This document shows, piece by piece, positions 17,443-26,421 of a stretch of DNA of 64,000 nucleotides. This stretch comes from Mycolicibacterium sediminis. Its GTDB lineage: Bacteria; Actinomycetota; Actinomycetes; Mycobacteriales; Mycobacteriaceae. The notes beneath the pieces are model-generated. The model was not told where the DNA came from, did not search any database, and saw nothing but the letters and a program-made list of their open reading frames with translations. The position numbers and the translations under genes are program-made. Every line of letters begins with the position of its first letter. Within the stretch, counting starts at the first letter, position 1. The stretch spans positions 5,952,001 through 6,016,000 of the forward strand of contig NZ_AP022588.1 of NCBI RefSeq assembly GCF_010731735.1. Direction: 5' to 3'.

Positions 17443-18285
17443 CTAGTCCGAGGTACGGCGCGCGTAGGCGCGCAACGCGAACGGCGCGATCACGGCCGTC
17501 ATCGCGATCGACCACAGGATGGTGGCCAGCACCGGATGGTGTAGCGGCAGTTGCGCGTCGGGCGGCGCGGCCGGACCGTTGCCCCACAGCTCCCGCATCG
17601 CCTGCGCCAGCGACGACACCGGATTCCACTCGGCCACCACCCGCAACCAGTGCGGCATGGGCTCGGTGGGCGCGAAGGTGTTGGCCAGGAACGTAATCGG
17701 GAACAACACGGTGAACATGACACCGTTGACGGCCTCCACCGACCGCATCAGCGACCCGATCAGGATGCCGAACCAGATCATCCCGAACCCGAACACCAGG
17801 ATCAGCGCGAACGCCAGCACGGCCTCCGCGACGCTGCCGCGGATCCGCCAGCCGATGCACAGCCCCGTCACCGCCATCACGACCACGCCGATCGACGAGT
17901 GCAGCAGGCTGGCGACGCTACGGCCGATCAGCACCGCGGACCGTCGGATGGGCAGCGACCGGAAGCGGTCGATGATGCCCTTCTCCACGTCGGCGGTGAT
18001 GCCGGTCGACACGACGAACGCGGTGAAGACGATCGTCTGCGCCTGGATCCCCGGCAGCAGGAACTCGCGGTAGGACGCGGCGCCCCTGGTCGCGATCGAG
18101 GCGCCGAACACGAACGCGAACAGCAGCACGAACATGATCGGTTGCACCGTCACGTCGCTCAGCATCTCCGGCATGCGCTTGGTGTGGATCATGTTGCGCT
18201 TGACCATGATCCAGGACTGCTGGGCGAGGTTCGTGGGGCGGATCTCGGGCCGATCGGTCTGGATGCGCGGTGCCACGGCGGTCAT
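17443..18285 (-). CDS. ABC-2 type permease (DrrB-like)
   Basis: Membrane subunit of an exporter, 280 residues with six predicted transmembrane segments (for example PIMFVLLFAFVFGASI, IGVVVMAVTGLCIGW, VLAFALILVFGFGMIWFGIL). It has the ABC-2 features FAPTEPMPHWLRVVAEWNPVS and LPGIQAQTIVF. The ATG has AGGAGG upstream and overlaps the ATPase stop by four bases, so the pair is one coupled unit. The family exports drugs or lipids; the substrate here is unknown. M. tuberculosis has no such pair beside pth. Confidence 0.92.
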   Translation of the reverse strand: MTAVAPRIQTDRPEIRPTNLAQQSWIMVKRNMIHTKRMPEMLSDVTVQPIMFVLLFAFVFGASIATRGAASYREFLLPGIQAQTIVFTAFVVSTGITADVEKGIIDRFRSLPIRRSAVLIGRSVASLLHSSIGVVVMAVTGLCIGWRIRGSVAEAVLAFALILVFGFGMIWFGILIGSLMRSVEAVNGVMFTVLFPITFLANTFAPTEPMPHWLRVVAEWNPVSSLAQAMRELWGNGPAAPPDAQLPLHHPVLATILWSIAMTAVIAPFALRAYARRTSD

Positions 18286-19238
18286 GCGGGGACCTCCTCG
18301 TCGTCGGCGCGGTGTCCGGTCAGTGACAGGAAGACGTCGTCCAGGCTCGGACGGGACAGGCCGATGTCGTCGACCTCGATCCTGCTCTCCTGCAGCCAGT
18401 TCGCCACGGTGGTGAGGTCGGCGATGCCGTCGGCCGACGCCGTCAGCTGCCGTGCGCCGACGTCGACGTGCACCTCGGAGCCGGTGCGTGCGAGCAGATC
18501 TCGGGCGGCGGGCAGGTCGACGGCGTGCGAGACGGTGACGACGAGGCTGGCGTTGCCGGCCTGCTGCTTGAGTTGCAGCGGTGTGCCCTTGGCGATGATG
18601 CGGCCGCGGTCGATCACGACGATGTCGTCGGCGAGTTGGTCCGCCTCCTCCAGGTACTGCGTGGTGAGCAGCAACGTCGTCCCGCCGGCGACCAGTCCCC
18701 GCAGCACCTCCCACAGGTCGCTGCGGCTGCGCGGGTCGAGACCCGTCGTCGGCTCGTCGAGGAAGAGCACCGGCGGCGAGGCGATGAGGCTGACGGCCAG
18801 GTCGAGGCGCCGACGCATGCCGCCCGAATAGGTCTTCGCCGGCCGGTCCGAGGCCTCGGCGATCGAGAACTGCTCCAGCAGCTGATCGCCGAGGCGCGCG
18901 AGGTCCTTCTTGCCGATGCCGTAGAGCCCGCCGATCATCCGGATGTTCTCCCTGCCGGTCAGCAGCTCGTCGACGGTGGCCGCCTGCCCGGTCAGCCCCA
19001 TGTTGCGGCGCACCATGTCCGGATCCTCGAGGACGTCGTAGCCCGCGACGCGCGCGGTGCCGCTCGTCGGCGTCGACAGCGTCGTCATCATCCGCACGGT
19101 GGTCGTCTTGCCGGCGCCGTTGGGTCCGAGCAGGCCTAGGACCGTGCCCGCGGGTACGGAGAAGCTGACGCCGTCGACGGCGGTGACACCGTCGAACTGC
19201 TTGACCAGGTCGATCGCCTCGATGGCCGGTGCGTTCAT
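18282..19238 (-). CDS. ABC transporter ATP-binding protein (DrrA-like)
   Basis: Cytoplasmic ATPase of 318 residues that powers the adjacent DrrB-like permease. Walker A GPNGAGKTTT, signature YSGGMRRRLDLA, Walker B VLFLDEPTTGLD, and the DrrA-type C-terminal domain (SLDDVFLSLTGH). It ends four bases inside the permease gene. Daunorubicin-resistance-like naming reflects similarity only. Confidence 0.94.
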   Translation of the reverse strand: MNAPAIEAIDLVKQFDGVTAVDGVSFSVPAGTVLGLLGPNGAGKTTTVRMMTTLSTPTSGTARVAGYDVLEDPDMVRRNMGLTGQAATVDELLTGRENIRMIGGLYGIGKKDLARLGDQLLEQFSIAEASDRPAKTYSGGMRRRLDLAVSLIASPPVLFLDEPTTGLDPRSRSDLWEVLRGLVAGGTTLLLTTQYLEEADQLADDIVVIDRGRIIAKGTPLQLKQQAGNASLVVTVSHAVDLPAARDLLARTGSEVHVDVGARQLTASADGIADLTTVANWLQESRIEVDDIGLSRPSLDDVFLSLTGHRADDEEVPA

Positions 19239-19349
19239 CGGCCAACCGTATCGACGGGGTCCGACCGCGTGCCACTGCGTTTCCGGTTCACCCTCGGTGA
19301 GACTCGCCGCAGCACGGAAACTCACCGCCGGGCGTTCTACAGTCGCGTC

Positions 19350-19964
19350 GTGCTGATGTGGATCAACGGAGCCTTTGGATCCGGGAAGACCCAGACCGCG
19401 TTCGAGCTGCACCGCCGGATCGCCGGCTCGCACGTCGCCGACCCGGAGCTGATCGGCTTCGCCATCCAGAAGACGCTGCCCGCCGCCGCGCGGGGAGACT
19501 TCCAGGACCGGCCCCAGTGGCGCGCGGCCGTCGTGGCGACCCTGATCGACGCCGTGCGGGCCAACCCCGACGGGCCGGTGCTGGTGCCGATGACGCTGGT
19601 CGAGGCGGCCTACTTCGACGAGGTGATGGGCGGGCTGGCGGCCGCGGGGGTAGACGTCCGGCACTTCGCGCTGATCGCGTCGCCCGAGACGCTGCGTCGC
19701 CGACTTCAGACGCGCAGCGGGTACTGGGTGGGCCGGGCGGTAGGCCGGGAGGAGACCTGGGGCATCGCGCAGATAACGCGGTGCGTGACCGCCTTGGCGA
19801 CCGACCGCTTCGCCGAGCACGTCGACACCGACGATCGCGCGATCGACGACGTGGTCGAGGACGTCGCGGCCCGGGCCGGCGTCCCGCTGACCGCTCCCAA
19901 GTTGGGGCCCGTCCGCTACCAGTTTCGTCGGGCGGCGGTGGGGATCCGACACGTCCGGCTGTGA
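19350..19964 (+). CDS. TmrB-like P-loop ATPase/kinase
   Basis: Small P-loop protein of about 204 residues. The Walker A GAFGSGKTQTA comes directly after a short strand (MLMWIN), the usual start of TmrB-type (tunicamycin-resistance) and related nucleotide-kinase-like proteins. Further conserved pieces are VPMTLVEAAYF and the lid-like SPETLRRRL. GTG at 19350 or ATG at 19356 is preferred to an upstream ATG at 19269, which would put 27 unrelated residues before the P-loop. Divergent from the ABC pair. The true substrate is unknown. Confidence 0.75.
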   Translation: MLMWINGAFGSGKTQTAFELHRRIAGSHVADPELIGFAIQKTLPAAARGDFQDRPQWRAAVVATLIDAVRANPDGPVLVPMTLVEAAYFDEVMGGLAAAGVDVRHFALIASPETLRRRLQTRSGYWVGRAVGREETWGIAQITRCVTALATDRFAEHVDTDDRAIDDVVEDVAARAGVPLTAPKLGPVRYQFRRAAVGIRHVRL

Positions 19965-19993
19965 CTCGAGGTTTGAGTGCCTTCTAGCGTCGC

Positions 19994-20053
19994 GCGAGCG
20001 TGCGGAAACTAAGGTTCGCCAGCGGCGTGTAGCCCGCAGACACGCACGCTCGC
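19994..20053. repeat. 60-bp intergenic palindrome, family A copy 2
   Basis: Arms GCGAGCGTGCG (19994-20004) and CGCACGCTCGC (20043-20053) are perfect inverted repeats. Read on the minus strand the whole element aligns without gaps to the one at 9941-9998. It sits between two convergent genes. Confidence 0.8.
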
Positions 20054-20071
20054 CGGAGGACGGCCGAAGGC

Positions 20072-21706
20072 CTAGGTGACGAGGGCGACCGAGTTGGCGC
20101 GACGCAGCTTGCCGGACGGGGTCTTCGGGATGGTGCCCGGGCCGAGGACGACCACGTTGCGGGGCCGCACGTCGACCTCGGTGACGACCTCGTGGGCCAC
20201 CTGGTGCTCGATGCGCCGCACCTCGACCGGGTCCTGCCAGGCGTTGGACTCGACCGCGACGGCGAACGTCTCCCGTGAGTGGCCGGCGTCCAGGCGCACC
20301 GCGACGGCGCAGCCGGGACGCACACCTTCGACGCGGCCCGCGGCACGCTCGATGTCGGTCGGGTAGATGTTGCGGCCCGCCATGATGATGACGTCCTTGA
20401 CGCGGCCGCAGACGACGACGTTGCCCTCCTCGGTGATGTAGCCGAGGTCGCCCGTGTCGTACCAGCCGTAGTTGTCCTGCGACGGCAGGAAGCCGCCCAT
20501 CGTGATGTAGCCGGGGGTCAGCGATTCGCCGCGCAGTTCGATGACGCCGACGCCGCGGGAGGGCATGACCTCGCCGTTCTCGTCGACCACCCGCGCCTCG
20601 AGGTCCTGCAGCAGCGGGCCCAGCGACGCGAGCCGCTTGGTGTTGCCCTTGGTGGAGGGCACGGCGCGGCGCAGGGCGGCCAGCAGGTCGGCGTCGACCT
20701 CGTCGACCACCAGGCCGGCGCCGCACGGCGAGAACGACACCGCGAGGCAGGTCTCGGCCATGCCGTAGGCGGGCAGGATGGCGGTCGGATCGAGGCCGAA
20801 CGGCTTGCCCGCGTCGAGGAGGTCCTCGACGTCGGCGGGCTCGACGGGCTCGGCACCCGACAGCGCGAAGCGCAGCGTCGAGAGGTCGAAGTCGCCGGGC
20901 TTGGCCTGCCGGCGCAGCCGCTTGGCCAGCAGTGCGTACGCGAAGTTCGGCGCCGCGGTCATCGTGCCCTTGTACTTGTCGATGAGCTTCGCCCACAGCA
21001 GCGTGTCGCGGAGAAAGTCCATCGGCGTGACCTTGACCAGCTCGGCGCCGAAGTACATCGGGATGGTCAGGAAGCCGACCATGCCCATGTCGTGGAAGCA
21101 GGGCAGCCAGCTCACCATGACGTCCTTGTCGACGTCGTACTCCGCGCCGACGAACATCGCCTCGGCGTTGGAGTGGATGTTGCGGTGGGTGATCTGCACG
21201 GCCTTCGGCGAGCCGGTCGAGCCGGACGTCAGCTGCATCAGCGCGAGATCGTCCTCGTCGGTCTCGACGGGATCGATCGGCTCGGCCTCGAGCAGGTCGG
21301 TGACCGTGAGGACCTTGATGCCCTTCTCCTCGAGCACCGGGATCGCGACCAGGAACGGCTCCGAGACGATCACCGCGGACGCCTCGATCATGCCGATGAC
21401 GTTCATCGTGTCCTCGGCCCACACGACGAGGTCGGTGCGCGGGGTCGGCTGGTGCAGCATCGTCAGGCTCGCGCCGCGCATCCAGACGCCCTGCGCGGTC
21501 GGCGCGATCTCGACGGGGTAGCCGGCCAGGACGCCGACGGCGTCACCGGGGCCGACTCCCGCGGCGGCCAGGCCGCCGGCGATGCGACGGGCGCGCTCGT
21601 GGACCTCGAGCCAGGTGTGCCGCACGGGCTCGTGCGGTTCGCCGGTCACCATGCCCCGCGCACTCTCCTGAGCGTTGCGGAACATCTTCTCGGTAAATCT
21701 GCTCAC
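20072..21706 (-). CDS. pks16: Fatty-acyl-AMP ligase-like adenylate-forming enzyme Pks16
   Basis: ANL-superfamily enzyme of 544 residues, orthologue by position and sequence of Rv1013 (Pks16). The AMP-binding core LTSGSTGSPKAVQITH lies near 170-186, with CFHDMGMVGFL, PAYGMAET, GWYDTGDLGY and the C-terminal PKTPSGKLRR. Sequences of this kind activate a fatty acid to acyl-AMP for a carrier protein. The second of two adjacent GTGs is chosen because AGGAGG is then five bases away and the product begins MSRFTEKMF like Rv1013. No polyketide synthase is adjacent, so the acceptor is unknown. Confidence 0.93.
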   Translation of the reverse strand: MSRFTEKMFRNAQESARGMVTGEPHEPVRHTWLEVHERARRIAGGLAAAGVGPGDAVGVLAGYPVEIAPTAQGVWMRGASLTMLHQPTPRTDLVVWAEDTMNVIGMIEASAVIVSEPFLVAIPVLEEKGIKVLTVTDLLEAEPIDPVETDEDDLALMQLTSGSTGSPKAVQITHRNIHSNAEAMFVGAEYDVDKDVMVSWLPCFHDMGMVGFLTIPMYFGAELVKVTPMDFLRDTLLWAKLIDKYKGTMTAAPNFAYALLAKRLRRQAKPGDFDLSTLRFALSGAEPVEPADVEDLLDAGKPFGLDPTAILPAYGMAETCLAVSFSPCGAGLVVDEVDADLLAALRRAVPSTKGNTKRLASLGPLLQDLEARVVDENGEVMPSRGVGVIELRGESLTPGYITMGGFLPSQDNYGWYDTGDLGYITEEGNVVVCGRVKDVIIMAGRNIYPTDIERAAGRVEGVRPGCAVAVRLDAGHSRETFAVAVESNAWQDPVEVRRIEHQVAHEVVTEVDVRPRNVVVLGPGTIPKTPSGKLRRANSVALVT

Positions 21707-22037
21707 CACGACCTCCTGAATGCAGGCGCCTGTGCCCGGTCTTGCCGACGATTAATGCTCCTCCTGGTACACGTGACCTCGAAGGAGGCACGCGTGCACG
21801 ATTTGGGAGCGGTTGTGTTGCGAAACGGTGTTGGCTTCGGCGTCCAGGCGGTGTCGATCAGCCGGAGTCGTGGGCCGTGGCGATGCAGAGCGCTGAAGGA
21901 ACCCCCGCCGGGAGACCCGACGGGAGGTGTTGTCGCGGGAGCCGCGTCACCGGTAGCAGTCACCGTCGACCATCTTAAGAGACCCTTAAGTAACTACCAA
22001 ACCGTTGGAAGAATTGAGGCGTGGGTCACACCTCGCG
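21707..22037. other. Intergenic region pks16-ispE with phased CTTAAG pair
   Basis: No gene seen. CTTAAG occurs at 21974-21979 and 21985-21990, eleven bases apart (one helical turn), about 270 bases upstream of pks16. The ribosome-binding site of pks16 is at 21712-21717. The pair could be a protein-binding site, but nothing else supports that. Confidence 0.4.
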
Positions 22038-22997
22038 TCACCCCGCCGTGGGGGTCGGCACCACCCTGGCGCCGTGCACCGGACCGCTGGCGGCTCGCAC
22101 CGTGCGGCACACTCCCTCACCCGCGAGTTCCACGCCCACGTCGACGGCGGCCGACGCCGAGGCGCACAGGAACGCACACGTCGGTCCCGACCCCGACACG
22201 ATGCCGGCGAGCGCGCCCGCGTCGAGGCCCGCCTGCAGGGTGCGCCGCAACCGGCCGTCGAGGCCCACCGCGGCCGCCTGCAGGTCGTTCCCGAGCAGCG
22301 GGGCCAGCCGGGCCGCCTCCCCCGAGGCGAGCGCAGCGAGCAGCGGTTCGGGGTTCTCCAGCCGGGGCGCGCCGTCGTCGGCGGCGCGCATCCGGTCGAT
22401 CTCGCCGAACACCCGCGGCGTCGACAGCCCTCCGTCGGAGAACGCCAGCACCCAGTGGAAGGTGTTGCGCGCGAGAACCGTTGCGAGTTGCTCGCCGCGA
22501 CCGGTGCCCAGCGCGGTGCCACCGTGCAGGCCGAAGGGCACGTCGCTACCCAGTTCAGCGGCCAACGCGTGCAGGTCCCGTCGCGGCACGCCCAGTTCCC
22601 ACAGCGCGTTCATCGCGACCAGGACGCCCGCCGCGTCGGCGCTGCCGCCCGCCATGCCGCCGGCCACCGGGATGGACTTCGCGATGGAGATCGCCACGTC
22701 GGGAGCTCGGCCGACGTGGTCGGCCAGCAGGTCGGCGGCCTGCCACGCGAGGTTCCGCTCGTCGGTGGGCAGCGCGTCCGCGCCCTCGCCCGTCATCTCC
22801 AGCGACTGGACGTCGGCATTGCGCACTGTCACCTCGTCGAACAGCGACACGGCATGGAAGACGGTGGTCAGTTCGTGGTAGCCGTCGTCGCGCAGGTCAC
22901 CCACCTCGAGGTAGAGGTTCACCTTGCCCGGGACCCGCACCGTCACCGACCCCGACGGCACCCAGTCGGCTGCGGTCTTTCCGTCGGAGGCGGGCAC
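22038..22997 (-). CDS. ispE: 4-diphosphocytidyl-2-C-methyl-D-erythritol kinase
   Basis: GHMP kinase of the non-mevalonate isoprenoid pathway, 319 residues. VPGKVNLYLEVG at the N-terminus is the substrate-binding segment, PVAGGMAGGSADAA (about 110-123) the ATP loop, and GIVSGSGPTCAFL the third GHMP motif. Normal length. In M. tuberculosis ispE follows ksgA directly; here two plus-strand genes stand between them. Confidence 0.96.
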   Translation of the reverse strand: MPASDGKTAADWVPSGSVTVRVPGKVNLYLEVGDLRDDGYHELTTVFHAVSLFDEVTVRNADVQSLEMTGEGADALPTDERNLAWQAADLLADHVGRAPDVAISIAKSIPVAGGMAGGSADAAGVLVAMNALWELGVPRRDLHALAAELGSDVPFGLHGGTALGTGRGEQLATVLARNTFHWVLAFSDGGLSTPRVFGEIDRMRAADDGAPRLENPEPLLAALASGEAARLAPLLGNDLQAAAVGLDGRLRRTLQAGLDAGALAGIVSGSGPTCAFLCASASAAVDVGVELAGEGVCRTVRAASGPVHGARVVPTPTAG

Positions 22998-23078
22998 GCC
23001 ACGACACTATCGCCGTCGCGTGCGCCGGCGGGCGTCCATGGCCGAGTGGGAAGCGGCGTGCGCACTTACCCTTGGCCG

Positions 23079-23906
23079 ATGCGCCATCCCCAGACACCGT
23101 CAGGGGACCCGGCGCGTTTCGGCGATTACGTCGTCGACGGCGTACTCGGGCAGGGCGGCTTCGCCACCGTCTACCGCGCGCATCCAGTGGCCGAACCGCA
23201 GCGTGCGGTCGCACTCAAGGTGCTCGACGACCGCCATCACGGCGAAGGGGATCTCGACCGCCTGCACCGGGAGTTCGACTTCGCACGCCGGGTGGCCCAC
23301 CCGCACGTCGTCACCATGTACGACCGGGGCGCGGACTGGGTGTCGATGGAGGTGATCGGCGGGGGGACGGTGGCCGGCCTCACTACCACGGCCGACGTCC
23401 TCGCGGCGCTGGCAGCCGTCGCCGACGCCCTCGACCACGCGCACCGGCTGGGCGTGGTGCACTGCGACGTGAAGCCGTCGAACATCCTGGTCCGGGACAA
23501 GCCCGACGGTGGCGCGGTGTTGGTCGACTTCGGGGTGGCCCACTCGTCGACCGCCGCCGACGATCGGCGTGCGACCCGCATCGAGGCCTCGTTGCCGTAC
23601 ACCGCACCGGAGATCCTGCACGGCAGATCCCCTGTCGCGGCATCGGACGAGTACTCGCTGGCGTGCACCACAGTCGAACTACTCATCGGCGCACCACCTT
23701 TCACGGCGCACACGGCGATGGCGCTGATCGACGCGCACCTTCACGCGCCGGTGCCCCGGTATGCGCGCCGGGTCGCGTGGGTCAGCCACGCCTTTGATTC
23801 CATCTTGGCCAAGGCCATGGCCAAGGACCCCGATCTGCGATATCCCACGTGCTCGGAATTCGTCCAGCTGGCTACCAGGGCGCTCACAGGGAGAAACATT
23901 GCGTAA
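23079..23906 (+). CDS. Small soluble Ser/Thr protein kinase
   Basis: Eukaryotic-like kinase domain with almost nothing else, 275 residues, no membrane segment. Seen: Gly loop GQGGFATVY, VAL-Lys47, catalytic loop GVVHCDVKPSNIL with Asp130, DFG at 150-152, and APEIL. The catalytic loop is HCD, not HRD, so it is a non-RD kinase that may not need activation-loop phosphorylation. The ATG lies 81 bases from divergent ispE and the gene is followed 57 bases later by ansP. It may be tied to ansP by position only; no substrate can be named. Confidence 0.9.
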   Translation: MRHPQTPSGDPARFGDYVVDGVLGQGGFATVYRAHPVAEPQRAVALKVLDDRHHGEGDLDRLHREFDFARRVAHPHVVTMYDRGADWVSMEVIGGGTVAGLTTTADVLAALAAVADALDHAHRLGVVHCDVKPSNILVRDKPDGGAVLVDFGVAHSSTAADDRRATRIEASLPYTAPEILHGRSPVAASDEYSLACTTVELLIGAPPFTAHTAMALIDAHLHAPVPRYARRVAWVSHAFDSILAKAMAKDPDLRYPTCSEFVQLATRALTGRNIA

Positions 23907-23950
23907 CAGAAGGTTTACCGCTCCAAGTTTCCGGTCCGTTCACCCGGCGC

Positions 23951-23966
23951 TAACGTTCCCCCAATG
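23951..23966 (+). promoter_or_regulatory. Leaderless -10 for ansP
   Basis: TAACGT (23951-23956) is followed by seven bases and then the ATG of ansP, and no ribosome-binding site is visible. The -35 is weak. This matches the leaderless pattern seen elsewhere in the window. Confidence 0.4.
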
Positions 23967-25472
23967 GCTGCACCCACGGAGTACGACAATTCTGCTCTAG
24001 CGCACGAGGAAGAAGGCTACGAGAAGGGGCTCAAGCCACGGCAATTGCAGATGATCGCCATCGGCGGCGCGATCGGCACGGGGTTGTTCATGGGTGCGGG
24101 TGGTCGACTCGCCAGCGCCGGCCCCGGCCTGTTCATCGTCTACGCGGTCTGCGGGATCTTCGTCTTCTTCATCCTGCGCGCGCTCGGCGAACTCGTGCTG
24201 CACCGACCGTCGTCGGGATCGTTCGTCTCCTACGCGCGTGAATTCCTCGGCGAGAAGGCGGCATACGTCGCCGGCTGGATGTACTTCTTCAACTGGGCCT
24301 GTACATCCATCGTCGACGTGACCGCCATCGCGCTGTACATGCACTACTGGGGAACGTTCGACGCCATCCCGCAGTGGACGATCGCGCTCATCGCCCTGGT
24401 CATCGTGCTCAGCATCAACATGATCTCGGTGAAGTGGTTCGGCGAGATGGAGTTCTGGGCGGCACTGATCAAGGTCATCGCCCTGGTCACGTTCCTGATC
24501 GTCGGGATCGTCTTCCTCGCCGGGCGTTTCACGGTCGAGGGTGCGGCCACCGGTCCGTCGGTGATCGCCGACAACGGTGGCATCCTGCCCAACGGCGTAC
24601 TGGCGCTCGTCGTCATCACCTCGGGCGTCATCTTCGCCTACGCCGCAGTCGAATTGGTCGGCACGGCCGCCGGTGAGACCGAGAACCCCGCCAAGGTCAT
24701 GCCGAAGGCCATCAACTCGGTGATCTTCCGGATCGCGGTGTTCTACGTGGGCTCGCTGGTCCTGCTTGCCCTGCTGCTGCCCTACACCGCCTACGTGCAG
24801 GGAACCAGCCCGTTCGTCACGTTCTTCTCGAAGATCGGCGTGCCCGCGGCCGGCGACATCATGAACTTCGTCGTCCTCACGGCGGCGCTGTCGAGCCTGA
24901 ACGCCGGGCTGTACTCCACCGGACGCATCCTGCGGTCGATGTCGATGAACGGCAGCGCGCCCAAGTTCACCTCGAAGATGTCCAAACGCGGTGTGCCGTG
25001 GGCGGGTATCGCCCTGACGGCGTGCTTCACCGTGGTCGGAGTCTTCCTCAACCTGGTGGTCCCGGCGGAAGCCTTCAACATCGCCCTGGACCTGTCGGCG
25101 CTGGGCATCATCGCCTCCTGGGCGACCATCGTCATCTGCCAGATCCAGATGTACCGCTGGTCGCGCAAGGGCATCCTCGAGCGGCCGTCGTTCCGCCTGT
25201 TCGGCACGCCCTACACGAGTTACGCCACGCTGGTGTTCCTCGGCGCCGTCACGCTGCTGATGTGCATCGAGAACTACTGGAACGCCGTGGCGCTGCTGAT
25301 CATCGTCCCCGCACTGGTGGGTGGCTGGTACGCCGTGCGCGGCAGGGTGCTCAGCGTCGCCCAGGAACGCGTCGGCTACACGGGCAACTACCCGGTGGTC
25401 GCGGAGACCCCGCTGCAGGCCGAACTCATCGCGAAGGACAACCGCCTGCCTCGGGACCCGAAGCAGGACTGA
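23964..25472 (+). CDS. ansP: L-asparagine permease (AnsP-like amino-acid/proton symporter)
   Basis: APC-family transporter of 502 residues with about twelve transmembrane helices. The N-terminal LAHEEEGYEKGLKPRQLQMI and IAIGGAIGTGLFMGAGGRL closely match mycobacterial AnsP1/AnsP2, and the internal FAYAAVELVGTAAGET is conserved. Expected to import L-asparagine for nitrogen supply. It points toward ksgA, ending one base before the ksgA stop codon. Specificity for asparagine rests on similarity recalled, not tested. Confidence 0.88.
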   Translation: MAAPTEYDNSALAHEEEGYEKGLKPRQLQMIAIGGAIGTGLFMGAGGRLASAGPGLFIVYAVCGIFVFFILRALGELVLHRPSSGSFVSYAREFLGEKAAYVAGWMYFFNWACTSIVDVTAIALYMHYWGTFDAIPQWTIALIALVIVLSINMISVKWFGEMEFWAALIKVIALVTFLIVGIVFLAGRFTVEGAATGPSVIADNGGILPNGVLALVVITSGVIFAYAAVELVGTAAGETENPAKVMPKAINSVIFRIAVFYVGSLVLLALLLPYTAYVQGTSPFVTFFSKIGVPAAGDIMNFVVLTAALSSLNAGLYSTGRILRSMSMNGSAPKFTSKMSKRGVPWAGIALTACFTVVGVFLNLVVPAEAFNIALDLSALGIIASWATIVICQIQMYRWSRKGILERPSFRLFGTPYTSYATLVFLGAVTLLMCIENYWNAVALLIIVPALVGGWYAVRGRVLSVAQERVGYTGNYPVVAETPLQAELIAKDNRLPRDPKQD

Positions 25473-25473
25473 C

Positions 25474-26421
25474 TCAGAGGGTGCGCGCGCTCTCGTCCTG
25501 CTGCTGCGGCGGCCGTGGCTGCCAGCCCGAACGCTGCAGCAGCCGCACGAAGTCGGCGATGCTCAGGGTCTCCCCGCGACGCGCGGGATCGATGCTCGCC
25601 GACAGGAGTCGCTCGGCGGACTCGTTGCCCGAGCCCGCCCACTCCGCGAACGCGTTCCGCGAGGTCTTGCGACGCTGAGAGAACGCGATGTCGATGAGCT
25701 TGAAGACCTCGTCGCGGAACTCGGGATCCGTCGGCCACGGCGGAGGGGTGTCCGCGGGATGCTCGTAGCGGTCGATGCGCACCAGACCGGAGTACACGCG
25801 CGGGATCGGCCAGAACACCGTCGGCGACACCATGCCGTACCGGCGCACGTTCCCGTAGAAGCGGACCTTCGCGCTCGGCACGCCGTAGTCCTTGCCACCG
25901 GGCTCGGCGGCGAGACGCTCGGCAACCTCGGCCTGCACCATGACCATGACGGTGCGGATCGTCGGGAACTCGGCCAGCACGCGCAGGATGGCGGGCACGG
26001 CGACGTTGTACGGCAGGTTCGCCACGACGGCGGTCGGCTCCTGCTCGACGTCCTCGCGGCGCAGGGCGTCGAGGAGTCCGTCCCTGGTCAGGGTCAGGAT
26101 GTCGTGGGTGATGACGTTCAGCCGGCTGATCTCGCTGTGCGAGTGCTCGGCGATGGTCCTGGGCAGCTGGTCGGCCAGGACCGGGTCGATCTCCACCGCG
26201 GTGACCCGCGCGCCACGGTCGAGCAGCGCGAGCGTCAGTGATCCGAGACCGGGTCCGATCTCGAGCACGTGGTCGTGGCGGTTGACACCGGAGGCGGACG
26301 CGATGCGACGCACGGTGTTCGCGTCGTGGACGAAGTTCTGCCCGAACGCCTTCCGTGGCCGGAAGTCGAGTTCCTTTGCCAAATGTCGTATCTCGGTGCG
26401 ACCGAGGAGCCTGATGGTCAG
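25474..26421 (-). CDS. rsmA: 16S rRNA (adenine1518/1519-N6) dimethyltransferase
   Basis: KsgA/RsmA methylates two adjacent adenosines near the 3' end of 16S rRNA late in 30S assembly. Seen: KAFGQNFVHD, the SAM loop LEIGPGLGSLT, VEIDP and the NLPYN catalytic motif. The mycobacterial N-terminus TIRLLGRTEIRHLAK is encoded in full upstream of a TTG at 26382. The only codon in the M position is CTG at 26421-26419, overlapping the rpfB stop as CTGA with GGGAG four bases upstream. I therefore take CTG as the start; TTG at 26382 is the conservative choice. Confidence 0.93.
   Translation of the reverse strand: MTIRLLGRTEIRHLAKELDFRPRKAFGQNFVHDANTVRRIASASGVNRHDHVLEIGPGLGSLTLALLDRGARVTAVEIDPVLADQLPRTIAEHSHSEISRLNVITHDILTLTRDGLLDALRREDVEQEPTAVVANLPYNVAVPAILRVLAEFPTIRTVMVMVQAEVAERLAAEPGGKDYGVPSAKVRFYGNVRRYGMVSPTVFWPIPRVYSGLVRIDRYEHPADTPPPWPTDPEFRDEVFKLIDIAFSQRRKTSRNAFAEWAGSGNESAERLLSASIDPARRGETLSIADFVRLLQRSGWQPRPPQQQDESARTL

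Noticed and set aside
18282..21422. Apparent fusion of the ABC ATPase to a large N-terminal extension
   Set aside because: The extra part is the shadow of the FAAL gene and of the TmrB-like gene in another frame; the ATPase starts at the ATG at 19238.
20279..23797. Plus-strand open frame of 1,172 codons across pks16 and ispE
   Set aside because: Composition is that of a shadow frame, and both underlying genes are unambiguous.
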